From contig REEO01000067.1 of assembly GCA_007695035.1 (NCBI GenBank), positions 1 to 64,000 of the forward strand: 64,000 nt of DNA, read 5' to 3'. The first letter of the stretch is position 1, and every line of letters begins with the position of its first letter. Below, one piece after another: positions 1 through 7,674 of the stretch. The notes beneath the pieces are model-generated. The model was not told the DNA's origin and made no database searches. It was given only the letters and a program-made list of their open reading frames with translations. This stretch comes from Saprospirales bacterium (GTDB taxonomy: Bacteria; Bacteroidota; Bacteroidia; Chitinophagales; Saprospiraceae). A program made the translations under genes and the position numbers.

Positions 1-59
1 ATTATTTGATGGACAACATTATATACATTATTTTATATTTTTTTAGTAGGCCCTACATA

Positions 60-350
60 TAGAAACTGGTACAATTCCCGCCAGGACGCAAAGGTGTGTT
101 TCTCGCCAAGCGATGTGGTGAGCCTGTCGAATCCAGCGCCAGGACGAAAGGACGCAAAGGTGTGTTTCTCGCCAGGACGAAAGGTCGCAAAGATTTCTCG
201 CCAGGCGCTGTATCGCGATGTGCTGAGCTTGTCGAAGCAAGCGCAGTCGAGATGCGTTGTATCGCGATGTGCTGCGATGTGCTGAGTTTGTCGAAGCAAG
301 CGAAGCTGTACTAAGCGGCAGCCATAATAAGCGTCAGTCGAAATGCACGC
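60..350. repeat. Interspersed degenerate repeat block, family A (copy 1)
   Basis: This stretch is built from imperfect short units, such as CGCAAAGGTGTGTTTCTCGC and GATGTGCTGAGCTTGTCGAA, repeated several times with variation. The 20-base string TCTCGCCAGGCGCTGTATCG at 196-215 recurs exactly at 12532-12551, and related units occur in inverse orientation around 21770-21990. Open frames here exist on both strands and look low-complexity (Arg/His/Trp-rich), so I read the block as a noncoding repeat. There is no constant repeat/spacer geometry, so it is not a CRISPR array. Confidence 0.75.
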
Positions 351-416
351 AGAGAAAGGCGAAGTGTTTTTTTACTGCACTATCTTTTCTGCGCCCTCTC
401 GGCTGTATTCCATTAC

Positions 417-794
417 TCACAAATTATTAACCACCCGTTGAATGCCATCTTTGAGAAGATGAGTATTGAAGTTGATGAGGAGGCCCAGTTTTTTGTCCTT
501 GAGCTTGAGATAGGTGAGTAGCTCCGTAAAATGGACCTTTGTCTTTGCCTCTGCAGCAAGAACTTCAACAATCACCTTGTCTTCCACCAGTAGGTCGAGG
601 TGGTAGCCTGCATCCAGTTTTTCCCCTTTGTAAATTATCGGGACGGGTACACCATTGCTCACGCTCAATCCCCTGCTCTTCAGCTCGTGGTGAAGGCATT
701 GCCTGTAGCTGTTTTCGAACAGACCGGGCCCCAGTTGTCTGTGGACTTCAATGGCTGCTCCAATGATCTTTGTTGAAATTTCATTCTCTTCCAT
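417..794 (-). CDS. GxxExxY family protein (125 aa), altered core motif
   Basis: The N-terminal half carries the family signature (G-P-G-L-F-E-N-S-Y, about residues 22-30), and the C-terminal half carries the conserved 'LLTYLKL...KLGLLINFN' block. Length matches the family norm of about 125 residues. GxxExxY proteins are widespread in Bacteroidota; their biochemical role is not settled, although their conserved D...ELKA core resembles PD-(D/E)XK nucleases. Here the core reads V-I-V-E-V-L-A, so the lysine usually seen after the glutamate is leucine. The gene stands alone, with repeats on its downstream side and about 300 bp of empty DNA upstream. Confidence 0.85.
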   Translation of the reverse strand: MEENEISTKIIGAAIEVHRQLGPGLFENSYRQCLHHELKSRGLSVSNGVPVPIIYKGEKLDAGYHLDLLVEDKVIVEVLAAEAKTKVHFTELLTYLKLKDKKLGLLINFNTHLLKDGIQRVVNNL

Positions 795-1102
795 AGCTTT
801 TTTTATTGTTAGGTGTATGGAGGAAGGGAAATGTACCCAGTGAATGGTTTTATTTTACGTTTTTTTCTCACAGAGGCTTTCTGAGAATCACAGACCTTCC
901 AGAACGCCCAGAAAATAATACTATTCGGTGCGCTGAGTCCTGATGGACAGAGTTGTTTTGAGCTCTTTAGTATACATCCAGGTTTTGCCTCACTACCTCC
1001 TCAGCTCCAGACGTAAATTTCCTCCTTTGGTGGAAACTGGATGGCTCCTAAAGTTGTGAAGACGGGTCAGTTGTGAGATTAGGCCTGAGGTATGCCCATC
1101 AA
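795..1102. other. Intergenic, no gene recognised
   Basis: About 308 bp between the GxxExxY gene and the end of the acyl carrier protein gene. Both neighbours lie on the minus strand. I see no conserved coding frame, tRNA or clear intrinsic terminator here. The promoter of the GxxExxY gene should lie in the part next to 795. Confidence 0.5.
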
Positions 1103-1357
1103 TTAATCTTCGTCTTGTAAGCGGGTTAGGATATAATTAGTTAGTGCCCGCACTGTGGTGATTTTTCCATAATCCTGTTCAGGAATATCAATTCCAAACT
1201 TCTCGTCCAAAGAAACAATAAATTGCAGGTAATCAAATGAATCAATATTAAGCGACTCCTGAATTCTTTTATCGGGAAGTAATGAGGAGGGGTCGGTATC
1301 CGGTGCTATTTGTTTCAGAGAATGAAAAATAGCTTGTCTAATTTCGGTCTCATTCAT
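1103..1357 (-). CDS. Acyl carrier protein (84 aa)
   Basis: A small acidic four-helix carrier protein. The phosphopantetheine attachment serine is S40 in the motif N-I-D-S-F-D-Y-L (DSF in place of the usual DSL). I chose the start at 1357 because this ATG overlaps the TGA stop of the upstream E2 gene as ATGA, the arrangement of translationally coupled genes; the longer frame from 1381 would overlap E2 by 28 bases. It is the last gene of the 2-oxoacid dehydrogenase cluster and no fatty-acid or polyketide synthase gene is nearby, so it is probably not the housekeeping AcpP. One possibility (inference) is that it carries the octanoyl group used to lipoylate the E2 encoded just before it. Confidence 0.88.
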   Translation of the reverse strand: MNETEIRQAIFHSLKQIAPDTDPSSLLPDKRIQESLNIDSFDYLQFIVSLDEKFGIDIPEQDYGKITTVRALTNYILTRLQDED

Positions 1358-2556
1358 AGTTCTTCTGGTTTTTGTAAACATTTACTCAATGCGGTCAAAA
1401 AAAGACTTCCGCTCAGTCCGTCTGTTGCCCGGTGATCACCAGCCAGGGTAGCGCTTATAACCGGACGGATTCCCATCATACCGTTTTCTGCAAAAGGCTG
1501 TTCCACGATACTTCCGAAACCAATGATTGCAACCTGTGGGGGGTAAATCATACCAAATACTTCATCAGCTCCACCTTCACCAAGGCTGGTAACAGTTATG
1601 GTAGATTCACTCAGTTCGGAACTCCGCAATTTCATGGCTTTAGCCCGGGGAATTATATCATTCAGCGCTTCCATTATTTCATCCACACTTTTTTCATCTG
1701 CGCGCTGAATAGCGGGAATCAGGATTCCACCACCGCGCAATGCTATCACAAATCCGATATTGATATACGATTTTAAGCGCAGTCCGTTTTCCCAGGTTGC
1801 ATTCAATTCCGGAACTTTTTGAAGTGAGTGGGCGATTGCCTTTATCAGCAGGGCAGCAAGAAGCAATCTTTTTTGAGGGGGACGTTCCTTATTTATTGCC
1901 CCCATCCAGTCGAGGGCGTGTTGCATGTTTATCTTTTTACTCAAATAATAGTGGGGAATTTCGCGATTGGATTTGCTCATGGCAGCTGCAATGGCAGATC
2001 GGATGGTTTCTCCCTGGGGCGTTTTTTCTTTATCTCTTTGTTCTTCAGGCAATTCAGGTTGATCTGTTGTTTTTTTCACTCTTTCAATAGCACTTTCCAC
2101 ATCCTGCCTTGTGATGGCCCCATCCTGACCTGTGCCTTTAATGCGGGAGAGGTCTATTTTGTTAGTTTCTGCAATTTTCCTTGCCAGAGGAGAGATTTTG
2201 ACTCTCTCAGGTGTGGTGGTTTCATCTGAAGGTTTCCCCTTTAAATCTTCTTCGATTGGGTGTACTTTAACATCAACAGGTTTACTGACAGGGTCTTTTT
2301 TCAACTCAGACCGTTTATCTTCTATTGGTTGAATCAAAGCCAATACGGTTCCCACAGGTACTTTATCACCTTCTTTGATCATAAACTTCTCGATTACACC
2401 TTCATCGAAAACCTCAATTTCTATCAGGCCCTTTTGTGTTTCCACATCTGCAATAATATCTCCACGTTTCACGGTATCTCCTGGCTTCATTCTCCACTCT
2501 ACAAGCGTGCCATCTTCCATGTCTGCACCCAGGTTGGGCATTTTAAATTCTATCAT
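1354..2556 (-). CDS. pdhC: 2-oxoacid dehydrogenase E2, dihydrolipoamide acyltransferase (400 aa)
   Basis: The transacylase core of a pyruvate (or acetoin/branched-chain) dehydrogenase complex, transferring the acyl group from E1 to CoA. Visible in order: one lipoyl domain (residues 1-78, lipoyl lysine K42 in V-E-T-Q-K-G), an Ala/Pro/Lys linker, a peripheral-subunit-binding domain (about 115-150), and a catalytic domain ending with H-R-A-T-D-G, the DHRxxDG active-site motif. The start at 2556 is preferred over the longer frame from 2610: it gives the canonical N-terminus and overlaps the E1 beta stop as ATGA. No E3 gene is in the window, so lipoamide dehydrogenase must come from elsewhere. Substrate cannot be settled from sequence. 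Confidence 0.92.
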   Translation of the reverse strand: MIEFKMPNLGADMEDGTLVEWRMKPGDTVKRGDIIADVETQKGLIEIEVFDEGVIEKFMIKEGDKVPVGTVLALIQPIEDKRSELKKDPVSKPVDVKVHPIEEDLKGKPSDETTTPERVKISPLARKIAETNKIDLSRIKGTGQDGAITRQDVESAIERVKKTTDQPELPEEQRDKEKTPQGETIRSAIAAAMSKSNREIPHYYLSKKINMQHALDWMGAINKERPPQKRLLLAALLIKAIAHSLQKVPELNATWENGLRLKSYINIGFVIALRGGGILIPAIQRADEKSVDEIMEALNDIIPRAKAMKLRSSELSESTITVTSLGEGGADEVFGMIYPPQVAIIGFGSIVEQPFAENGMMGIRPVISATLAGDHRATDGLSGSLFLTALSKCLQKPEEL

Positions 2557-3539
2557 AGACCTGTCATTTTTTTTGTTGTATTCATAATATCGACGACTGA
2601 TGGGACACATGCTTCTTCTAGATGCAGGGGATACGGAATAGGGACTTCAATACCGCATAAACGCTCAACAGGGGCATCCAGCTCGAAAAATGCCTTTTCC
2701 ATGATTCTGGCTGATACTTCTGAAGAAATGCTTACTGAACGCCAGGCATCCTCCACTATCAAAGCGCGATGTGTTTTACGGACTGAATTGAGAAAAGTAT
2801 CTTCATCCAACGGGCGCAACACACGCAGATCAATCACTTCAACGTCAATTCCCTCCTCTGCTAACTTATTAGCTGCCTCTATGCATTTGTACACACCCAG
2901 ACCATATGTAATAATGGAGATATCCTGGCCCTCCCTTACTATCTTAGCTTTATTAATGTCTACCTTTCCTGAATCTGCCGGAATTTCCCTTTCCATGTTG
3001 AGCATATACGTGTATTCAAAAATAATTACCGGGTCGGGATTTAGTAGAGCTGAGAGTAACATACCTTTTGCATCCTCATGGGTGCCTGCAGACAGTACAA
3101 TTAGACCGGGTATGTGGGCGTACAAAGGTTCCCAGCTATGGGAGTGTTGTGCAGCCAGTTGTCTTCCGATACCACAACCCATTCTGATTACTACTGGAAC
3201 ATTTAGTTGGCCACCGGACATGTGGTTGAGTGTTGCAGCATTGTTTACAATCTGATCCATGGCCAGCATGCTGAAATTAACGGTCATCACTTCTACAATG
3301 GGTTTCATTCCGGCGAGTGCGGCTCCAATTCCCGCGCCTACAAATCCCGATTCGGAAAGAGGGACATCCATGATACGCTCCTCTCCAAATTCCTTAAACA
3401 AGCCTTTACTTACGGCAAAGGCACCACCGTAACGCCCTACATCCTCACCCATTAGGAAAACCGTATCATCGTTAATTAACGCTTCGCGAATACCTTGTTT
3501 GAGTGCTTCCCTATAGGTAAATTTTACTGTATTGCCCAT
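2553..3539 (-). CDS. pdhB: 2-oxoacid dehydrogenase E1 component, beta subunit (328 aa)
   Basis: Pairs with the alpha subunit to form the thiamine-diphosphate-dependent E1 enzyme. The N-terminal transketolase-pyrimidine domain has the catalytic glutamate in M-G-E-D-V-G (residues 30-35), the middle has Q-H-S-H-S-W-E, typical of pyruvate/acetoin E1 beta, and the C-terminal transketolase domain ends with the P-I-P-Y-P-L-H-L-E motif. Its 328 residues match the usual length. Its stop overlaps the E2 start (ATGA), and it begins one base after the E1 alpha stop codon, so the three subunits should be made in step. Confidence 0.93.
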   Translation of the reverse strand: MGNTVKFTYREALKQGIREALINDDTVFLMGEDVGRYGGAFAVSKGLFKEFGEERIMDVPLSESGFVGAGIGAALAGMKPIVEVMTVNFSMLAMDQIVNNAATLNHMSGGQLNVPVVIRMGCGIGRQLAAQHSHSWEPLYAHIPGLIVLSAGTHEDAKGMLLSALLNPDPVIIFEYTYMLNMEREIPADSGKVDINKAKIVREGQDISIITYGLGVYKCIEAANKLAEEGIDVEVIDLRVLRPLDEDTFLNSVRKTHRALIVEDAWRSVSISSEVSARIMEKAFFELDAPVERLCGIEVPIPYPLHLEEACVPSVVDIMNTTKKMTGL

Positions 3540-3540
3540 T

Positions 3541-4539
3541 TTAATTCTTTTCTGAATAGGTAAATTTTGTCAGGGTTTCAAGTGGCTCCCATGTTCCAGC
3601 TTCAGCAAACTCAACCGCTTTTTCTATTTCCTTTTCAACCCTGGTTTCAAGATTCTGAATCCCTGATTTGTCAATTAATTTCTCTTCAATGAGGTATTGC
3701 TGAAATTGGGGGATCGGATCGCGTTTTTTCCAAAGCTCTACCTCACTTTTATCGCGGTATAATTCAGCGTCAAACATCGAATGCGCCCGAAAACGATAGG
3801 TATTGCAAACCAGAAGATAAGGCTTTCCGGTACTTTTTATGGTTTGTACAGCTTTATTGCCAGCTTCCATTACCGCCATTAAGTCCATTCCATCAATTGC
3901 GACCGATTCAATTCCGTAGGCTATCCCTTTTTTTGCCAGGTTCTGTTCAGCGTGAGTATAGCGTAGGGCAGTGCCCATAGCGTATAAATTATTTTCACAA
4001 ACGAATAATACCGGTACTTGCCACAAGGCTGCAAGATTCATGGCTTCATGAAATTCTCCCTCAGCTGCAGCACCTTCTCCAAAATAACAGCAGGTAATAT
4101 TCTCCTTATTCTGTTTTTTAGAAGCTAGTGCCATTCCAACCGCCATAGGCAGGTGTCCTGCTACAATGGCATTACCGCCATAAAATTCTTTTGAGGTGTC
4201 AAAGAGGTGCATTGAACCTCCTCTTCCGCCACTACAACCTTCTCGCTTGCCATACATTTCAGCCATTATTTCACCTGCGTCCAGATTTCGTGCAAGTGCA
4301 TGCCCGTGTTCCCGGTATGTGCTCAGAATATAATCCTCCTCAGATAAGGCCTGTGTGATTCCAACCGCCACGGCTTCTTCTCCAATATAAAGATGTAAAA
4401 AGCCTCTGATTTTACCTTTGGTATATTGTTCTGCTGCTTTCTCCTCAAATCTGCGGATCAACATCATTTGATAAAGAAGCCTAGCACCTTCTTCACGTTT
4501 TATTTTTTTGCTATTAGCATTACTGTGTTCCATTGGCAT
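3541..4539 (-). CDS. pdhA: 2-oxoacid dehydrogenase E1 component, alpha subunit (332 aa)
   Basis: The thiamine-diphosphate-binding subunit. The ThDP/Mg2+ motif spans residues 154-184 (G-E-G-A at the start, E-N-N at the end). Y-R-E-H-G-H (75-80) and G-G-R-G-G-S-M-H (104-111) are typical of pyruvate and acetoin E1 alpha. Two ATGs lie two codons apart (M1 and M3) and either could be used. The start codon directly abuts the TAA of the upstream acyl-CoA synthetase gene, which supports one transcript. Length is typical (about 330). Resemblance to AcoA/PdhA types is similar; I favour pyruvate from the ppsA/acs context. Confidence 0.93.
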   Translation of the reverse strand: MPMEHSNANSKKIKREEGARLLYQMMLIRRFEEKAAEQYTKGKIRGFLHLYIGEEAVAVGITQALSEEDYILSTYREHGHALARNLDAGEIMAEMYGKREGCSGGRGGSMHLFDTSKEFYGGNAIVAGHLPMAVGMALASKKQNKENITCCYFGEGAAAEGEFHEAMNLAALWQVPVLFVCENNLYAMGTALRYTHAEQNLAKKGIAYGIESVAIDGMDLMAVMEAGNKAVQTIKSTGKPYLLVCNTYRFRAHSMFDAELYRDKSEVELWKKRDPIPQFQQYLIEEKLIDKSGIQNLETRVEKEIEKAVEFAEAGTWEPLETLTKFTYSEKN

Positions 4540-6297
4540 TTAATTTTGCTCGAGCGTCGAGGTGTCCCCTTCGGGCAACCCAAGTTCCCGGGCTTTTAGC
4601 AATCGTCTCAGAATTTTTCCGCTTTTTGTCTTCGGTATACTATCAATAAATTCAATTTGCTTAGGTGCAACTGCGGGTCCCATTGTTTTTCTCGCATATC
4701 CGATAATGTCTAATCTGGTTTCATCATCGGCATCAAAACCTGAATTAAGTACGACAAAGGCTTTCACCAGTTCGCCTATGGAGGGTTCCGGCTTACCTAT
4801 TACGGCAGCCTCAGCAACCGCTTCATGTTTCATCAATGTACTTTCTACTTCAAATGGACCAACCATGTGACCCGAAGTTTTAATAATATCATCTGCCCGA
4901 CCAATAAACCAGAAGTATCCATCTGTATCTCTTTTAGCCAGATCTCCGCTGACATACCAATCCCCGATAAAGCACTTTCTATATCGCTCTTCCTCATGAA
5001 TATAGTTCCGAAAGAGAGAGGGGATACCGATTTTTAACACCAGATGACCTTCTGCTTCAGGTTCAGTTATTATTTTTAATTCATTGTCTTTTATTTCGGC
5101 TATGGCAGCTTCAACTCCCGGTAATGGTTTGCCCATCGAACCCGGCTTAACGCGCACAGACAGATAGTTTGCGATCATGATACCTCCTGTTTCAGTTTGC
5201 CACCAGTTGTCTAATATGGGCATTCCGAAAGCTTGTTCTCCCCATCTTACCTCTGCTGCATGCAATGGTTCTCCCACACTTAGAACTAGTCGCAGGTTTT
5301 CAAGGTGATAACTCTCTTTAGGAATAATATCCATACGCATCAATCTGCGAATGGCAGTAGGCGCTGTGTACCATATATTCACTTTTTGCTCTTCCAGTAA
5401 GGCATACCATCTTAGCGCATCAAACTCCTCCTCATCAACTATGCTGGTAATTCCATTCACAAGGGGGGAAATAATACCATACGAGGTGCCTGTAACCCAA
5501 CCAGGGTCGGCAGTACACCAAAAAATATCACCCTCGTGAAAATCAAGTACGTATTTTCCCGTGGTATAATGGGTGATCACGGCATTATGTACATGTAACG
5601 CACCTTTGGGCATGCCGGTAGTACCACTGGTAAAGTGTAGTAGTGCAGGGCATTCGGGATCGGTATCCGGAATTGTAAAATTATCGGACGCCTCTTCCAT
5701 TAATACCGGAAGGGATTTCACTTTGTCTGAAAGGTGATCTTCTACATCCGTTAGAAAAATGTATCTCAAAGAAGGCAATTGATCTACCAGTGGTATTATT
5801 TTTTTCTCAAAAAATGCCCTGGTGGTCACCAATATGGTTGCGTCACCCTTATGTAATCGCTGAAAAATAGGTTCGGGACCAAAAACAGAAAACAAGGGAC
5901 AGAAAACAGCCGTGTATTTCAATGTGCCTAATGCTGTGATGTACAATTCGGGGATTCTACCGGTTAATGTAAAAACTCTTTCTCCCTTTACCATTCCCAA
6001 TTCCTGTAAGACGTTCGCAAATTTTGAAGTCCGCTTTTTCATATCTGAAAAAGTTAAATCCTGAACCGTATTATTCTTGCGAATCAGGCGGATCGCCACA
6101 GTATCCTTTAAATGACTTTCAGCATGCCTGTCAATCGCTTCATGAGCGATATTCAATCCCTTTCCGTTTGACAGACCATTGAGGTGTTTGTATTCATCCT
6201 CCCAACTGAACGTATTGTACAGCTTGTCGTATTCCTGCAGATTGGGATGTTTTAATTCATTTGTGGTCGCTTTATGATCTGTTTTCCCTTTCATCAT
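4540..6297 (-). CDS. acsA: AMP-forming acetyl-CoA synthetase family ligase (585 aa)
   Basis: Adenylate-forming enzyme that activates acetate (or a short acid) with ATP and CoA. It shows the P-loop-like L-L-H-F-T-S-G-T-T-G-M-P-K-G, the A5-type W-W-Q-T-E-T-G, the Y-V-S-G-D-L-A hinge region with G-R-A-D-D, and the C-terminal P-K-T-K-S-G-K-I-L-R-R, whose second lysine is the catalytic and usually acetylatable residue. At 585 residues it resembles the shorter Bacillus AcsA type more than the 650-residue enterobacterial Acs. It lies between an OsmC-like gene and E1 alpha in a minus-strand run, feeding the same acetyl-CoA pool as the dehydrogenase. Two consecutive ATGs at the start make the exact N-terminus uncertain by one residue. 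Confidence 0.9.
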   Translation of the reverse strand: MMKGKTDHKATTNELKHPNLQEYDKLYNTFSWEDEYKHLNGLSNGKGLNIAHEAIDRHAESHLKDTVAIRLIRKNNTVQDLTFSDMKKRTSKFANVLQELGMVKGERVFTLTGRIPELYITALGTLKYTAVFCPLFSVFGPEPIFQRLHKGDATILVTTRAFFEKKIIPLVDQLPSLRYIFLTDVEDHLSDKVKSLPVLMEEASDNFTIPDTDPECPALLHFTSGTTGMPKGALHVHNAVITHYTTGKYVLDFHEGDIFWCTADPGWVTGTSYGIISPLVNGITSIVDEEEFDALRWYALLEEQKVNIWYTAPTAIRRLMRMDIIPKESYHLENLRLVLSVGEPLHAAEVRWGEQAFGMPILDNWWQTETGGIMIANYLSVRVKPGSMGKPLPGVEAAIAEIKDNELKIITEPEAEGHLVLKIGIPSLFRNYIHEEERYRKCFIGDWYVSGDLAKRDTDGYFWFIGRADDIIKTSGHMVGPFEVESTLMKHEAVAEAAVIGKPEPSIGELVKAFVVLNSGFDADDETRLDIIGYARKTMGPAVAPKQIEFIDSIPKTKSGKILRRLLKARELGLPEGDTSTLEQN

Positions 6298-6318
6298 AAT
6301 TGTTTTGTAGTTTTTATG

Positions 6319-6756
6319 TTATTCTGTTATTACTTGCGGCTGCAAATGAATAGCTGTATTCACAGAATTGGAGATCAGGCAGTTCTCCTCACTCATTTCT
6401 AAAATACGTACGGCACGATCTTTTCGCATGGTGTCAGGAATGGTGAGTACAGGTTTCAAAGAGATTTTTGTAACCCGGTATTTCCTGTCTACTTTTTCCA
6501 CAGTTCCAATGGCCTTGCTTTCAAAACGAATGAAATCGAGTTTTGAATTTTCGGCAATTACCAGGAAGGTGGTCATCAGACAGGCGTTCACAGAGGCCAC
6601 AAACAAATGCTCAGGAGACCAGATGCCGGGCATTCCCTTTGGAAACTCCGGAGGTATTGCCACTTCAATTTGTTGCGGTAAAGCCGGAGAACTCAATGTC
6701 CCCCGGCTTTCGCTGTCCCAATGCAGATTGACTTCGTATTGATGTGTATTTTCCAT
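6319..6756 (-). CDS. OsmC/Ohr family peroxiredoxin-like protein (145 aa)
   Basis: Typical OsmC fold length. The two conserved family cysteines are present: one in the central helix (S-V-N-A-C-L-M-T-T) and one in E-E-N-C-L-I-S-N-S near the C-terminus. OsmC-family proteins reduce organic hydroperoxides or act on small thiol-reactive molecules; this one falls with the OsmC-like proteins whose substrate is undefined. It lies between a universal stress gene and the acyl-CoA synthetase on the same strand with short gaps (about 30 and 20 bases), suggesting joint expression under stress or energy limitation. Confidence 0.85.
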   Translation of the reverse strand: MENTHQYEVNLHWDSESRGTLSSPALPQQIEVAIPPEFPKGMPGIWSPEHLFVASVNACLMTTFLVIAENSKLDFIRFESKAIGTVEKVDRKYRVTKISLKPVLTIPDTMRKDRAVRILEMSEENCLISNSVNTAIHLQPQVITE

Positions 6757-6787
6757 TGTTTGGTTTTTGGGGGTAATAATTTTTTTA

Positions 6788-7627
6788 TCATTGGCGGAAT
6801 ACCAACACAGGAATGGTTAGATTATTGACAACAGATTCTGTTAAACTAGCTGAGAATAATCTGGAGAATGGTGATTTTCCCTTTGTTGCTATTGCTAAAA
6901 AGTCGGCATTGGAATCATTCATAAAAAATTGAATACCCCTTTCTTCATTAAGTGCATCAACATGATGTTTGCCGCAACTCTTTTTCGGACAATCTTCGCA
7001 AAAAGAAGTGAGCATTTTGTCTATATCTTCTGTTTCCTTAAAGTGATACGGGGTGTTGATATACAATAAATCAACATCCGCTCCTAAATCAGAGGCATAA
7101 TTAAACATGCGTTTGAAGCAATCTTTCTGACTATCTTCAAATGTAGAAGCCATTACAATACGTTTAATTGACTCACTTTTTGGAGGGCTTTTTACTATTA
7201 ACACAGGCACTTGAGAGCTTCGTATTACCTTTTGGGCGTTAGAACCAAGGCCATACTTTTTAATTCCTTTTGAGCCATGAGATCCCATTATGATTAAATC
7301 ATGTTTATCTTTTGAAATGTATTGTGGGATATCTTCAACCCCTAGATTAAACACCAGGGATTGGGTGGTTTTTATACCCTCACCTTCAAATTCTTTGACC
7401 AGGTCTGCTAGTTTGGTCTTTGCGCTTCCTATTTCAGACTTTGTTTCGGGATACAACCTTTCTTTATCCAACGGAAGTTTTACCCAGTCCACAGGAGTGT
7501 TAATTACGTGTAGGATGACTACCTCTGATTTCACTTGTTGAGCTATGTTTAATGCATAATGCGTAGCGTGATTTGATACTTCAGAGAAGTCGGTCAACAG
7601 TAATATCTTATTAATTTGCTTGCCCAT
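6788..7627 (-). CDS. Universal stress protein, tandem UspA domains (279 aa)
   Basis: Two Usp domains in tandem. The first has the ATP-binding signature G-S-H-G-S-K-G...G-S (about residues 116-130). The second is degenerate: G-K-S-P-F-S-R-L-F-S-A-S-L-T near the C-terminus replaces the usual G-2x-G-9x-G-S/T. A cysteine cluster (C-E-D-C-P-K-K-S-C-G-K-H-H, about residues 204-216) sits in the second half and could bind metal or respond to redox. It lies between ppsA and the OsmC-like gene on the same strand. Confidence 0.88.
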   Translation of the reverse strand: MGKQINKILLLTDFSEVSNHATHYALNIAQQVKSEVVILHVINTPVDWVKLPLDKERLYPETKSEIGSAKTKLADLVKEFEGEGIKTTQSLVFNLGVEDIPQYISKDKHDLIIMGSHGSKGIKKYGLGSNAQKVIRSSQVPVLIVKSPPKSESIKRIVMASTFEDSQKDCFKRMFNYASDLGADVDLLYINTPYHFKETEDIDKMLTSFCEDCPKKSCGKHHVDALNEERGIQFFMNDSNADFLAIATKGKSPFSRLFSASLTESVVNNLTIPVLVFRQ

Positions 7628-7674
7628 TTTTATTGCTTTTAACCTTTAAAAAATTTATTTTATGATCCGTATTT

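Noticed and set aside
33-314. Several overlapping open frames in the first 300 bp
   Set aside because: They lie in the family A repeat, occur on both strands, and have Arg/His/Trp-rich artefact composition.
60-350. Possible CRISPR array in the repeats
   Set aside because: Units are of unequal length with no constant spacers and no cas genes.
2260-3255. A 331-codon plus-strand frame antisense to the E1 beta/E2 genes
   Set aside because: A shadow of well-conserved genes on the other strand with no family likeness.
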